Assembly (NCBI RefSeq): GCF_000230715.2
Contig: NC_019792.1
Span: forward strand, 2,790,001-2,854,000
DNA: 64,000 nucleotides
Direction of reading: 5' to 3'
DNA from: Natronobacterium gregoryi SP2
GTDB lineage: Archaea; Halobacteriota; Halobacteria; Halobacteriales; Natrialbaceae
The translations under genes were made by a program, and so were the position numbers. Of the stretch, positions 34,104-42,209 are shown in pieces. The notes below the pieces were generated by a model that saw only the letters and a program-made list of their open reading frames with translations, had not been told where the DNA came from and made no database searches. Numbering within the stretch: the first letter of the stretch is position 1; every line of letters starts with the position of its first letter.

Positions 34104-36389
34104 ATGTCACGAGACTCGTTCGTCCGATCGCTGGAAGCGTTGAGCGGCGACGACACCGACGCCGTCGGCGGCAAGAGCGCGAACCTCGGCGAACTCGCCG
34201 ACCTCGACGTGCCCGTCCTGCCCGGGTTCACGACGACCGCGTCGGCGTACGACTACTACGTCGAAGAGACCGGCATCCACGCCGAGATCGAGTCACAACT
34301 CGAGGGGCTGGACGTCGACGACGTCGCGGACCTCCAGCGACGCGGCGAGCGGATCAGGCACACGATTTCGGAGGCATCGATGCCGCCGGCACTCGAGTCG
34401 GCGATCCGCGAGCGATACGCCGAACTGGGCGACGAACTCGGGATCGACGACCCGGAAGTCGCCGTCAGGAGTTCCGCGACCGCGGAGGACCTCCCCGAGG
34501 CCTCCTTCGCCGGCCAGCAGGAGACGTTCCTCAACGTCACCGGCGAGACAGAACTGCTCGAGTCAATCAAACACTGTTTCGCGTCGCTGTTTACAGACCG
34601 TGCGATCGTCTACCGCGAGAACAACGACTTCGACCACTTCGACGTCAAACTCGCCTGTGCAGTCCAGAAGATGGGTCGTGCGGATCTGGCCTCGTCGGGC
34701 GTCCTGTTCACGCTCGACCCCGATACGGGGTTCGACGAAGTCGTCACAATCGAGGCCGCCTACGGCTTCGGCGAACCGATCGTCCAGGGCGTCGTCGATC
34801 CCGACCGGTACGTCGTCTTCAAGCCGACGACCGGCATCGTCGAGAAGGAGTGTGGCGGGAAGTCCCAGCAGATGGTCCGCCGAAACGGCGGCACCAAACT
34901 CGAGTCGGTCCCGGACGAAAAGCGAGAACAGTTCGCCCTCTCGGACGATCGAATCCGTGAACTGGCACGGTACGCGACCCGGATCGAGGACCACTTCGGG
35001 ACGCCACAGGACATCGAGTGGCTCGTCGACGGCGACTTAGAGGAACTGTTCGTCGTCCAGACCAGGCCCGAGACGGTCCACGGGGCAGCCGAGGGGAACG
35101 TCCTCCGCACGTACAGCCTCGAGGCCGAGGAAACCGACGAACCACTGCTAGCGGGCGTTGCGATCGGGAACGCGATCGGAAGCGGAACCGTTCGCGTCCT
35201 CTCGGACCACCGGGAGATGGACCGGGTCGAGGAGGGCGACGTTCTCGTCACCGAGATGACCGATCCCGACTGGGTACCGGTCATGAAGCGCGCGAGCGCC
35301 ATCGTCACCGACAGAGGTGGCAAGACCTCTCACGCCGCGATCGTTTCCCGCGAACTGGGCATCCCGGCGATCGTTCGCACCGGGGCGGCGACCGAGTCGC
35401 TGTCGAACGGCGATCACGTCACCGTCGATTGTTCGGCCGACACCGGCCGGGTCTACGAGGGCGAACTCGAGTACGACGTCACCGAAGAGGTCGTCGACGA
35501 CCTCCCCGAGACCGACACCGACGTCACACTGATCCTCGGCGATCCCGGGCGGGCGTTCGCGCTCGCGAACCTCCCCGTCGACGGCGTCGGCCTGGCCCGC
35601 GAGGAGTTCATCGTCACCTCGCACGTCGGCTCCCACCCACTCGAGTTGCTCGAGCGCGGCGAGGAGAAACAGTTCGTCGACGCCCTCCGGACGGGGATTG
35701 CGAAGATCGGTGCCGCGTTCTACCCCGACGAGGTCATCTTCCGGCTCAGCGACTTCAAGACCGACGAGTACCGCAACCTCGAGGGTGGGTGGAAGTACGA
35801 ACCCGACGAGGCGAACCCGATGCTCGGCTGGCGTGGCGCGTCCCGGTACTACGACGAGGCGTTCCGGGAGGCGTTTCGCCTCGAGTGCGAGGCGCTCCGC
35901 CAGGTCCGCGAGGAGGTTGGACTCGACAACGTCATCGTGATGGTCCCGTTCTGTCGGACGCCCGAGGAAGGCGAGCGCGTCCTCGAGATCATGGCCGAGT
36001 ACGGCCTCTCGAGCGACGAGATGGACGTCTACGTGATGGCGGAACTCCCCGCGAACATCGTCCTCGCTGATCGGTTCGCGGACCTGTTCGATGGGTTCTC
36101 GATCGGGTCGAACGACCTCACACAGCTGATGTTGGGGGTGGACCGGAACTCGGAGAAACTCGCGCCGCTTTTCGACGAGACCGACGACTCGGTGACGCGA
36201 TCGATCAGTTCGCTCATCGAGGAGGCCCACCGTCACGACCGACCGGTCGGCATCTGTGGCGACGCGCCCTCGACGATCCCGGAGTACACCGAGTTCCTGC
36301 TCGAGGAAGGCATCGACTCGATTTCGGTTTCGCCGGACGTCGCGGTGGAGACGATCCTGACGGTCGCGGAGTTCGAGTCGGCGGAGTAG
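34104..36389 (+). CDS. ppsA: Phosphoenolpyruvate synthase
   Basis: Makes PEP from pyruvate, ATP and water, the entry into gluconeogenesis; 761 residues. The N-terminal ATP-grasp-like domain starts with VGGKSANLGELADLDVPVLPGF, followed by RSSATAEDLPEASFAGQQETFLNV. The phosphohistidine is His410 in DRGGKTSHAAIVSRELGIPAIV. The C-terminal PEP/pyruvate barrel contains EEFIV and GICGDAPS. All key motifs are intact. It sits with FBPase and aldolase 0.7-2.3 kb downstream on the opposite strand. Confidence 0.95.
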   Translation: MSRDSFVRSLEALSGDDTDAVGGKSANLGELADLDVPVLPGFTTTASAYDYYVEETGIHAEIESQLEGLDVDDVADLQRRGERIRHTISEASMPPALESAIRERYAELGDELGIDDPEVAVRSSATAEDLPEASFAGQQETFLNVTGETELLESIKHCFASLFTDRAIVYRENNDFDHFDVKLACAVQKMGRADLASSGVLFTLDPDTGFDEVVTIEAAYGFGEPIVQGVVDPDRYVVFKPTTGIVEKECGGKSQQMVRRNGGTKLESVPDEKREQFALSDDRIRELARYATRIEDHFGTPQDIEWLVDGDLEELFVVQTRPETVHGAAEGNVLRTYSLEAEETDEPLLAGVAIGNAIGSGTVRVLSDHREMDRVEEGDVLVTEMTDPDWVPVMKRASAIVTDRGGKTSHAAIVSRELGIPAIVRTGAATESLSNGDHVTVDCSADTGRVYEGELEYDVTEEVVDDLPETDTDVTLILGDPGRAFALANLPVDGVGLAREEFIVTSHVGSHPLELLERGEEKQFVDALRTGIAKIGAAFYPDEVIFRLSDFKTDEYRNLEGGWKYEPDEANPMLGWRGASRYYDEAFREAFRLECEALRQVREEVGLDNVIVMVPFCRTPEEGERVLEIMAEYGLSSDEMDVYVMAELPANIVLADRFADLFDGFSIGSNDLTQLMLGVDRNSEKLAPLFDETDDSVTRSISSLIEEAHRHDRPVGICGDAPSTIPEYTEFLLEEGIDSISVSPDVAVETILTVAEFESAE

Positions 36390-36401
36390 TTCCGCGGCTC
36401 C

Positions 36402-36443
36402 GTTTCGGCCGGGTGGCTGCGAGGGGCGCGCCCCCGCCGAAAC
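36402..36443. terminator. Nested hairpin after ppsA
   Basis: GTTTCGGC (36402-36409) pairs with GCCGAAAC (36436-36443), and inside is the perfect palindrome GGGGCGCGCCCC (36423-36434). It starts 13 bases past the ppsA stop. There is no T-tract after it, so whether it ends transcription or stabilises the mRNA end is open. Confidence 0.4.
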
Positions 36444-36556
36444 CGTCTCGAAAACGACCTGCCGGTACGGCCTAGCTGGACCGGAATTCGAGCAAGGGCC
36501 GTGAGAACCGGAGCACCAGACGATGCGACGCCAACAACCGCGGGTATCGTCGGTGG

Positions 36557-36847
36557 CTACGCAACGAGCCCAGTGTCGATTGCGAGGGCGGCAAGAAGGA
36601 CGAGGGCGACGCCGCCGATTCGAACGGCCCCTGCCAGGGTCGCTCGTTCAGACGGAACCGATTCGGCGACGGCAAGGACGCTGAAAAACCAGCCCGCTGT
36701 CATCCAGCCGGAGTAACCGCGAACGAACGACAGCGTGAAGCAGGTAGCTGCCAGCAAAAAGAGGAGCCCGTTGGCCGGCCATCCGGCCGGCCCCTCGAAT
36801 ATCCATGCGAACCAGCGCGACCGTGACTCCGTTTTCGAACTCGGCAT
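36557..36847 (-). CDS. Small hypothetical membrane protein
   Basis: 96-residue protein with three predicted membrane helices (about 24-42, 46-64 and 73-94) and a charged, serine-rich N terminus. I recognise no family. A CTTATAC box lies about 27 bases before the start codon, so it is probably expressed as a single leaderless gene. It separates ppsA from fbp. Confidence 0.6.
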   Translation of the reverse strand: MPSSKTESRSRWFAWIFEGPAGWPANGLLFLLAATCFTLSFVRGYSGWMTAGWFFSVLAVAESVPSERATLAGAVRIGGVALVLLAALAIDTGLVA

Positions 36848-37065
36848 TGGCAGGCAATTCGTGTCAGGGATGTATAAGACATAGGTCGTCGAAGAACGAC
36901 TCCCGGTTCAGCGAGCCGTGCTCGTCACTGGAACTGATCGGGCTGGCTCGTACACGACGCAGCCTCGAGCCGATCGTACTCGAGACAGCCTCGGTAGACA
37001 TCGTTGGTTCTCGATTCCCCGAACGCGATCCGTCGACGGCGAGCGATGGTCAAAACAGGACGCGT

Positions 37066-37935
37066 CTAGGCGAGCGCGTCCTCGAGTCGGTCGATCAACT
37101 GGGCGTTGCCCACGTGCAGGGGAGTTCTGTCGTGGAGGTCGGTCGGTTCGACCTCGAGGATCGACTGGCTCCCGTCGGAGGAACGGCCGCCAGCCGCTTC
37201 GATGAGGTACGCGATCGGGTTACACTCGAACTGCAGGCGAAGTTTGCCGCGAGGACTGCCCTCGAGGGCGGGATAGGCGAAGACCCCGCCGTAAGTCAAC
37301 ACCTGGTTGACGTCGCCGATCATCGCGCCACCGTAGCGGAGCTTGTGGTCCGGGTTCGACTCGATTTCGCGGACGTACTCCCGGAACTCGTCGTGCCAGT
37401 GAGGGACGCGGCCGCCGAAGCCGTAGACGAGTGGGTCGTCTGGCAGGGTGATGGCTTCTTCGACGACGGTTCGCTCGCCGCCGGTGAGTTCGTACTTCGT
37501 GACCGAGCCGTCGCGGGCGTAGGCCATCGTCGTGATCGGTCCGTAGAGAATCCAACCGGAGGCGACCAGCGCGGTCCCCGGTGCGGGGAGTGGCTTCTCG
37601 TAGATGCCAAACACCGTCCCCATCGTGTTGTTCGACTGCAGGTTCGACGACCCATCGAGCGGGTCGACGGCGACGTACACCTGTTCGTCCCCGCCGTCGA
37701 TGATCTCCGAGCGTTCCTCGCTTGCGTACTGGCCGACGCCGTCGATCGACGTCAACCGGTCGGCGAGCAACTCGTCGGCCCACACGTCTGCCTCGGCCTG
37801 GACCTCGCCGCTTGGGTTCTCCTCGTCGGCTTTCCCTCTCCGACCGACCAGTCCCTGGCGGATCTCGGTCGCCGAGCGAGCGATCGTGGCAACGACGTTC
37901 TCGACTGGATCGAGGTCGGAATCACTGGCTGACAT
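37066..37935 (-). CDS. fbp: Fructose-1,6-bisphosphatase, class I
   Basis: Hydrolyses fructose 1,6-bisphosphate in gluconeogenesis; 289 residues. The metal-binding motif DPLDGSSN is at residues 91-98 with ASEE at 71-74 in front of it, and the sugar-phosphate site includes LRYGGAMIGDVNQVL. The start codon is one base after the stop of the aldolase gene, so the two are translated from one mRNA and catalyse consecutive steps. Confidence 0.95.
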   Translation of the reverse strand: MSASDSDLDPVENVVATIARSATEIRQGLVGRRGKADEENPSGEVQAEADVWADELLADRLTSIDGVGQYASEERSEIIDGGDEQVYVAVDPLDGSSNLQSNNTMGTVFGIYEKPLPAPGTALVASGWILYGPITTMAYARDGSVTKYELTGGERTVVEEAITLPDDPLVYGFGGRVPHWHDEFREYVREIESNPDHKLRYGGAMIGDVNQVLTYGGVFAYPALEGSPRGKLRLQFECNPIAYLIEAAGGRSSDGSQSILEVEPTDLHDRTPLHVGNAQLIDRLEDALA

Positions 37936-37936
37936 G

Positions 37937-38731
37937 CTACTCCGTCGCTTCGAGCGCGGCGTCGGCCGTCTCTTCCTCGTAGATTACCTTCTCGAGCGCG
38001 TCGAGAAGCCGGGTTGGATCCTCGCGCTGCCAGACGTTGCGTCCGACGGCGAGTCCCTTCGCGCCGGCGTCGATGGCGGCTTCGACCGTCGAGAGGAACT
38101 CGTAGTCCGACGTCTTGGACCCACCGCTCATGACGACTTTCATGTCGCCGGCACACCTGCAGGCGTGTTCCATCGCCTCGGGGCTGCCAGGGTACTTGAC
38201 CTTCGCGATGTCGGCACCTAGCTCGAGGCCGAGTCTGGTCGCATACGAGATGACCTCGGGCTTGGTGTCGTTTTTGAGCCCCTGGCCGCGGGGGTACGAC
38301 CACATGACGACCGGCAGGTCGTGATCGCGGGCCGCTTCCTGTACGTCGCGGAACTCTTCGGCCATCTCGACTTCGTGGTTCGAGCCGCCGTAGAGGGTGA
38401 AACCGACGGCGTCGGCACCGATCTCGGCGGCGTAGTCGACCGAGCAGTTGATCGCCGAGTCGTACTCGCCCATCCACAGATTCGAGGTGCCGTTTACCTT
38501 CAACAGGAGGTTGACGTCGTCCTCGTAGCTGGGATAATACCCCTCGGCGACCCCCTTCTGGACCGCCATACAGGTGACGGCGTCGTGGGTCGCCGTCTCG
38601 AACACCGTCGAAGGGTCTAGCTTCTCCGGTACCTCCTCGAAGTCGACAGGACCGTGCTCGAGGCCGTGGTCCATCGCCAAAATCAGTGACTTTCCGTCGC
38701 GGACGATCGGTGAATCGTCGATCGGAATCAT
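37937..38731 (-). CDS. fba: Class I fructose-bisphosphate aldolase, archaeal (DhnA/FbaB) type
   Basis: Joins the triose phosphates to fructose 1,6-bisphosphate, 264 residues. The Schiff-base lysine is Lys177 or Lys179 in GADIAKVKYPGSPE, and the family start LILAMDHGLEHGP is at 17-29. Phosphate-binding MSGGSKTSD and LAVGRNVWQRED occur near the C terminus. The same fold is used by the AroA'-type enzyme of the alternative aromatic pathway, but coupling to fbp supports aldolase. Both a TATA box (38755-38763) and a GGAGG before the start are present. Confidence 0.92.
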   Translation of the reverse strand: MIPIDDSPIVRDGKSLILAMDHGLEHGPVDFEEVPEKLDPSTVFETATHDAVTCMAVQKGVAEGYYPSYEDDVNLLLKVNGTSNLWMGEYDSAINCSVDYAAEIGADAVGFTLYGGSNHEVEMAEEFRDVQEAARDHDLPVVMWSYPRGQGLKNDTKPEVISYATRLGLELGADIAKVKYPGSPEAMEHACRCAGDMKVVMSGGSKTSDYEFLSTVEAAIDAGAKGLAVGRNVWQREDPTRLLDALEKVIYEEETADAALEATE

Positions 38732-38754
38732 CTGCTAGATCCTCCAACAGTGCG

Positions 38755-38763
38755 CTATATATC
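38755..38763 (-). promoter_or_regulatory. TATA-like box of the fba-fbp operon
   Basis: GATATATAG on the minus strand lies 24-32 bases upstream of the aldolase start. Unusually, a GGAGG (38742-38746) also sits about ten bases before the start codon, so a short leader is possible. Confidence 0.6.
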
Positions 38764-38820
38764 TCTGATGGTCTCGATTACCTGCATTACGTATTTCTAT
38801 AGTACGTCGCCGGCCGCCCC

Positions 38821-39381
38821 TCACGAGAGCAACTCTCGGGCGTTGTGACGCCACGTGCGAACGTGAATTACGTCCAGTTCGAGTGCGTCGGCGACCTCGA
38901 ACGCGTTGATCGTCGCCAGCCGGTCGGCCGAGACGATGCCAGCCTCCGCCAACTTCTCCGCGTCGTCGGGGCCGACACCGGTGACGGCCGTCACGGGAGT
39001 CGGCTTCGGGTACGGCCGTTCGTCCGGCTTCTTCCGGGGCACTACGTCGATGTCCTCGGTCTCGTAGTCGAACGATTGCCAGTCGTCGTCCCCGCTGACG
39101 GCGATCCATTTTCGTTCGCTGTCGGCGAGTCCCCGCACCTCGTTCGAGCGCCGGTCGAGATCGCCGTCGCTCTCGTACGACCACGGAAGCGAGAACTGCC
39201 TGCGAAGCGCAGCCGCGACCGACTCGTCGACACCCTCGTCTAGCAACGTCCGATAGGAGAACCGTTTCTCCACAACGCCGTCTGGGTCGAGGCCCGCGTC
39301 CTCGAGTGCAGCGTGTTCCTCGTCGGTGAGGCTCTCCACCTCCGTTACGTCGTCGACGTATTCTTTTTCCACGCGGTCCAC
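38821..39381 (-). CDS. Helix-hairpin-helix protein
   Basis: Protein of 186 residues with a C-terminal helix-hairpin-helix pair (about 128-186, VTAVTGVGPDDAEKLAEAGI, then a second helical repeat). Such pairs usually bind the DNA backbone without sequence specificity. The N-terminal half contains a second weaker repeat of the same kind (LTDEEHAALEDAGLDPDGVV). It most likely starts at a GTG at 39381; no ATG is available in frame. It precedes the aldolase promoter on the same strand and may be unrelated to it. Confidence 0.75.
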   Translation of the reverse strand: MDRVEKEYVDDVTEVESLTDEEHAALEDAGLDPDGVVEKRFSYRTLLDEGVDESVAAALRRQFSLPWSYESDGDLDRRSNEVRGLADSERKWIAVSGDDDWQSFDYETEDIDVVPRKKPDERPYPKPTPVTAVTGVGPDDAEKLAEAGIVSADRLATINAFEVADALELDVIHVRTWRHNARELLS

Positions 39382-39478
39382 CAGTCATCGGTAGCTCACA
39401 CTGTTCCATCTTGAATGTTGCCCCGACACCGGCGGTGGTGTTACGTTAGGAACGAGGCAGTCGAAGATTCGGATGCTC

Positions 39479-40111
39479 ATGGCCGAAACCGACCGCCTCG
39501 ACGAATCTACTGAGTGGATTGACGTGGCGTTTGTGCAGCGAGAACGGACACCTCGTGAGATCATTGAAAAGCATATTCGACACTATCTGGCCAAGTTCTC
39601 AGTTTCAAATACAGTTATTCTCTTCGAGAAGTTAGGTGTCGGACGCAGTCGAACAGTAGTTTACAACTGGGTGCAGAAGGCTGCTCTCCAGCCGGAAGGT
39701 GGTGCGAATCCGGATCGAGTTGCGGTCGATCAGAAGACAATCCGGATCAACGACAAACAGCACTGGCTGTACGCCGTAGTCGATCCAGAAACCAACCGAA
39801 ATATGCATTCACGGCTATTTTCGACGTATGCAATTCCAATTGCGCAAGAATCTCTCACTGAACTGTCTGAGAAACACGACATCAGAGACGCCGTGTTTCT
39901 CATCGAAGACGCCGACGACCTCATCGGTGGACTCCACTAAGAGGATCTGAGCTACCGTATCCAACCGCACGGCTATAGAAATTGGACCGAGTGTGTCTTT
40001 CGTAAGGTAGAACGACGGACCTCTTCGTTTTCAAATTGTTTCAGCCACGCCGATCCAGCCACCGCAGAAACGTGACTACAAGCCTACGCGGTCTGGTGGA
40101 AGCATGCCTGA
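39479..40111 (+). pseudogene. IS6-family transposase with two in-frame stop codons
   Basis: The reading frame is full length for haloarchaeal IS6 transposases (about 210 codons) but is interrupted twice without a frameshift: TAA at 39938 in place of a likely CAA, and TGA at 40073 in place of a likely TGG. Read through, it has the family N terminus (EWIDVAFVQRERTPREI), an HTH (VGRSRTVVYNWVQKAALQPE), the first catalytic Asp in RVAVDQKTIRINDKQHWLY, and the final block VERRTSSFSNCFSH. The composition is less GC-rich than its neighbours. It cannot make an active enzyme without suppression. Confidence 0.8.
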
Positions 40112-40364
40112 CTTATACTGCCGGACAGAACGACGTGACGATCGGTCGCTCTGCTGGGGCCGTCACCGGTGGAGACGGCCACGAATCCGCGACCAACTTC
40201 GTATTCACTCCTGTCCGACAGTAGTACCACGGCCCAAACCCGGGATTCCTCCTGCGTGGGAAGCTTCGCCGTTTACAGCGAGGACGTTACTCAACACGGC
40301 ACTCTGAACGATATCTCCCCACACGTTAGAACATCTTTGTACGTCGTGCCCGAACGACACAGAT

Positions 40365-41228
40365 ATGGAGTACAGCTACACCGGCGACGCACACGAGCGG
40401 CTTCTCGAGTCCTACGAGGACGACGGCGACCCGTTCCCGACGGGCCCAGCGATGGACTTTCCGACGGTGGAACATCGACGGGCGGAGATGGGGTATCTCA
40501 GGCGACTCTTCTTTCCACGATGCTGGAACGCCCCAGCCCTGCTCGAGGAGGCGGCGGCGATACGAGAGTTACTATCCGAACTCGGGAGACTCTACGCTGG
40601 CGGGATCGGCCCGTACACCGGGACCGATCCGACCGGGACGGTCGACACCGTTCTCGAGCAGCTCCCGGCGCTGCGGGTGGCACTGAAAAAAGACGTCGAA
40701 GCCGCGTACAAGGGTGATCCCGCCGCGAAGTCCTACGTCGAGGTGATTCGGTCGTATCCCGGCATCCAGGCGGTCATGATGCAACGGGTCGCACACGTCC
40801 TGTACGAGGCCGGCGAACCGGAGTACGCACGGGAACTGACCGAGTACGCAAAGACCGTCACCGGAATCGACGTCCATCCGGGGGCGGAGATCGGCGACTA
40901 CTTTTTCATCGATCACGGGACGGGCGTCGTCGTCGGCGAGACCGCGACGATCGGCGACTGGGTGCGGCTCTACCAGGACGTGACACTCGGCGCGCTCCAC
41001 TTCGAAGAGCAAGAGAACGACGAGCAGATGTTACAGAAGGAATACGAGCGTCACCCGGATATCGGTGACCACGTCGTTATCGGAGCCGGAACGAAAGTCC
41101 TGGGTGCGCTTACCGTCGGTAATCACGCCAGCATCGGTGCGAACTCCTGGGTGACCGAGGACGTCCCGCCGAACACGAGCGTGTTCGTCTCCGACCACCC
41201 CGAGCAGGAACGGAAATCCAACGAGTGA
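40365..41228 (+). CDS. cysE: Serine O-acetyltransferase
   Basis: Acetylates serine to O-acetylserine, the precursor of cysteine; 287 residues of the EpsC-type long form. The N-terminal helical domain runs to about residue 135. The hexapeptide left-handed beta-helix follows with IDVHPGAEIGDYFFIDHGTG, containing the catalytic His, then VGETATIGDWVRLYQDVTLG and VVIGAGTKVLGALTVG. The insertion between rungs (HFEEQENDEQMLQKEYERHP) is family-typical. It is convergent with metF, only nine bases between their ends. The region between the IS6 remnant and this gene (40112-40364) holds no gene. Confidence 0.92.
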   Translation: MEYSYTGDAHERLLESYEDDGDPFPTGPAMDFPTVEHRRAEMGYLRRLFFPRCWNAPALLEEAAAIRELLSELGRLYAGGIGPYTGTDPTGTVDTVLEQLPALRVALKKDVEAAYKGDPAAKSYVEVIRSYPGIQAVMMQRVAHVLYEAGEPEYARELTEYAKTVTGIDVHPGAEIGDYFFIDHGTGVVVGETATIGDWVRLYQDVTLGALHFEEQENDEQMLQKEYERHPDIGDHVVIGAGTKVLGALTVGNHASIGANSWVTEDVPPNTSVFVSDHPEQERKSNE

Positions 41229-41237
41229 CCGGAGTCG

Positions 41238-42104
41238 TCACCCGTACTGTGTCAGCGTCTCCGACCGCCACGACTCGAGGTCGGGAACCTGATTGAACGC
41301 GTAGACGTGGACTCCGCAAACGTCGTAGTAAGAATCAGTCGCGTACGGTGCGAGCCCCGCGACCAGTTCGTCGGGGACGTACGTGCCCCGAGAGCCGACG
41401 AGTTCCTTGAGAAAGCCGAGGACGCCGCTAGTCTTCTGCAGGAACCGAATCGAGTCGCCGACGCCGACCTTCCGCGAAATCTGTAGCAGCCGCTGATACT
41501 TCATGACGCCGGGGATACCGACCTCGACCGGCAGGTCGACGCCGCGGCCGCGGATCTCCTCGATCCACTCGAGAATCGTCTGCGGATCGTAACACAACTG
41601 CGTCACGATGTAGGTCGCGTACGGTTCCTTTTTCGCCATCGCCTCGGCCAGCACCTCGTCGTCGAGGAAGTCGTGTCCCTCCGGGTAGCCGGTGATCCCG
41701 ATTCCTTCGAACTCGTACGCGAGGTCCTCGAGTGTCGACAGCAGGTCGTAGGCCGACGTGAACTCGCCGATCGGCTCCTCCCGGTCGCCGCCGGGAACGA
41801 AGACATCGGTGACACCTGCGTCCGTGAGCCGTCCCGCGATCTCCGCCAGGTGATCCTCGTCGCGGACGTAGCGTGCTGCGACGTGTGGGACGACCTCGAA
41901 TCCACGATCTGTGGCGCGTTCGGTCCAGTCGATCGTCGCCTCAAGCCCGAGCGTGGGCGAGGTCGTGATCGCGATCTCTGCCCCGTCAGGGAGGTGTTCG
42001 AGTTGGTCGTCCATACTGTCGAACGGCATCAGCTCGAAGCGTGGCTCCTCGAGTAGTGTCACGATCCCGTCTGCCACCTCGCCAGTCCGTATCTCAGACG
42101 ACAT
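41238..42104 (-). CDS. metF: Methylenetetrahydrofolate reductase-like protein
   Basis: 288-residue TIM-barrel flavoprotein of the MTHFR family, interconverting methylene-THF and methyl-THF. Family marks include EIAITTSPTLGLEATIDW at the substrate side, GITGYPEGHDFLDDE in the middle, and ATYIVTQLCYDPQTILEW with the conserved Gln. It lies 105 bases downstream of a GcvT/DmdA-like methyltransferase on the same strand and probably shares its transcript. In that context it would work in the oxidative direction, turning methyl-THF made by the demethylase into methylene-THF; the direction is inferred. Confidence 0.88.
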   Translation of the reverse strand: MSSEIRTGEVADGIVTLLEEPRFELMPFDSMDDQLEHLPDGAEIAITTSPTLGLEATIDWTERATDRGFEVVPHVAARYVRDEDHLAEIAGRLTDAGVTDVFVPGGDREEPIGEFTSAYDLLSTLEDLAYEFEGIGITGYPEGHDFLDDEVLAEAMAKKEPYATYIVTQLCYDPQTILEWIEEIRGRGVDLPVEVGIPGVMKYQRLLQISRKVGVGDSIRFLQKTSGVLGFLKELVGSRGTYVPDELVAGLAPYATDSYYDVCGVHVYAFNQVPDLESWRSETLTQYG

Positions 42105-42209
42105 CAGTTCCCTCCGTTATGGGCACAGTCGACGGACGGTCGTTGCTCGAGCCGTACGTACGTGTCGATCGTCCCGGCCGACAGCCGTCGGAGTGTACGC
42201 GGCCACGAC

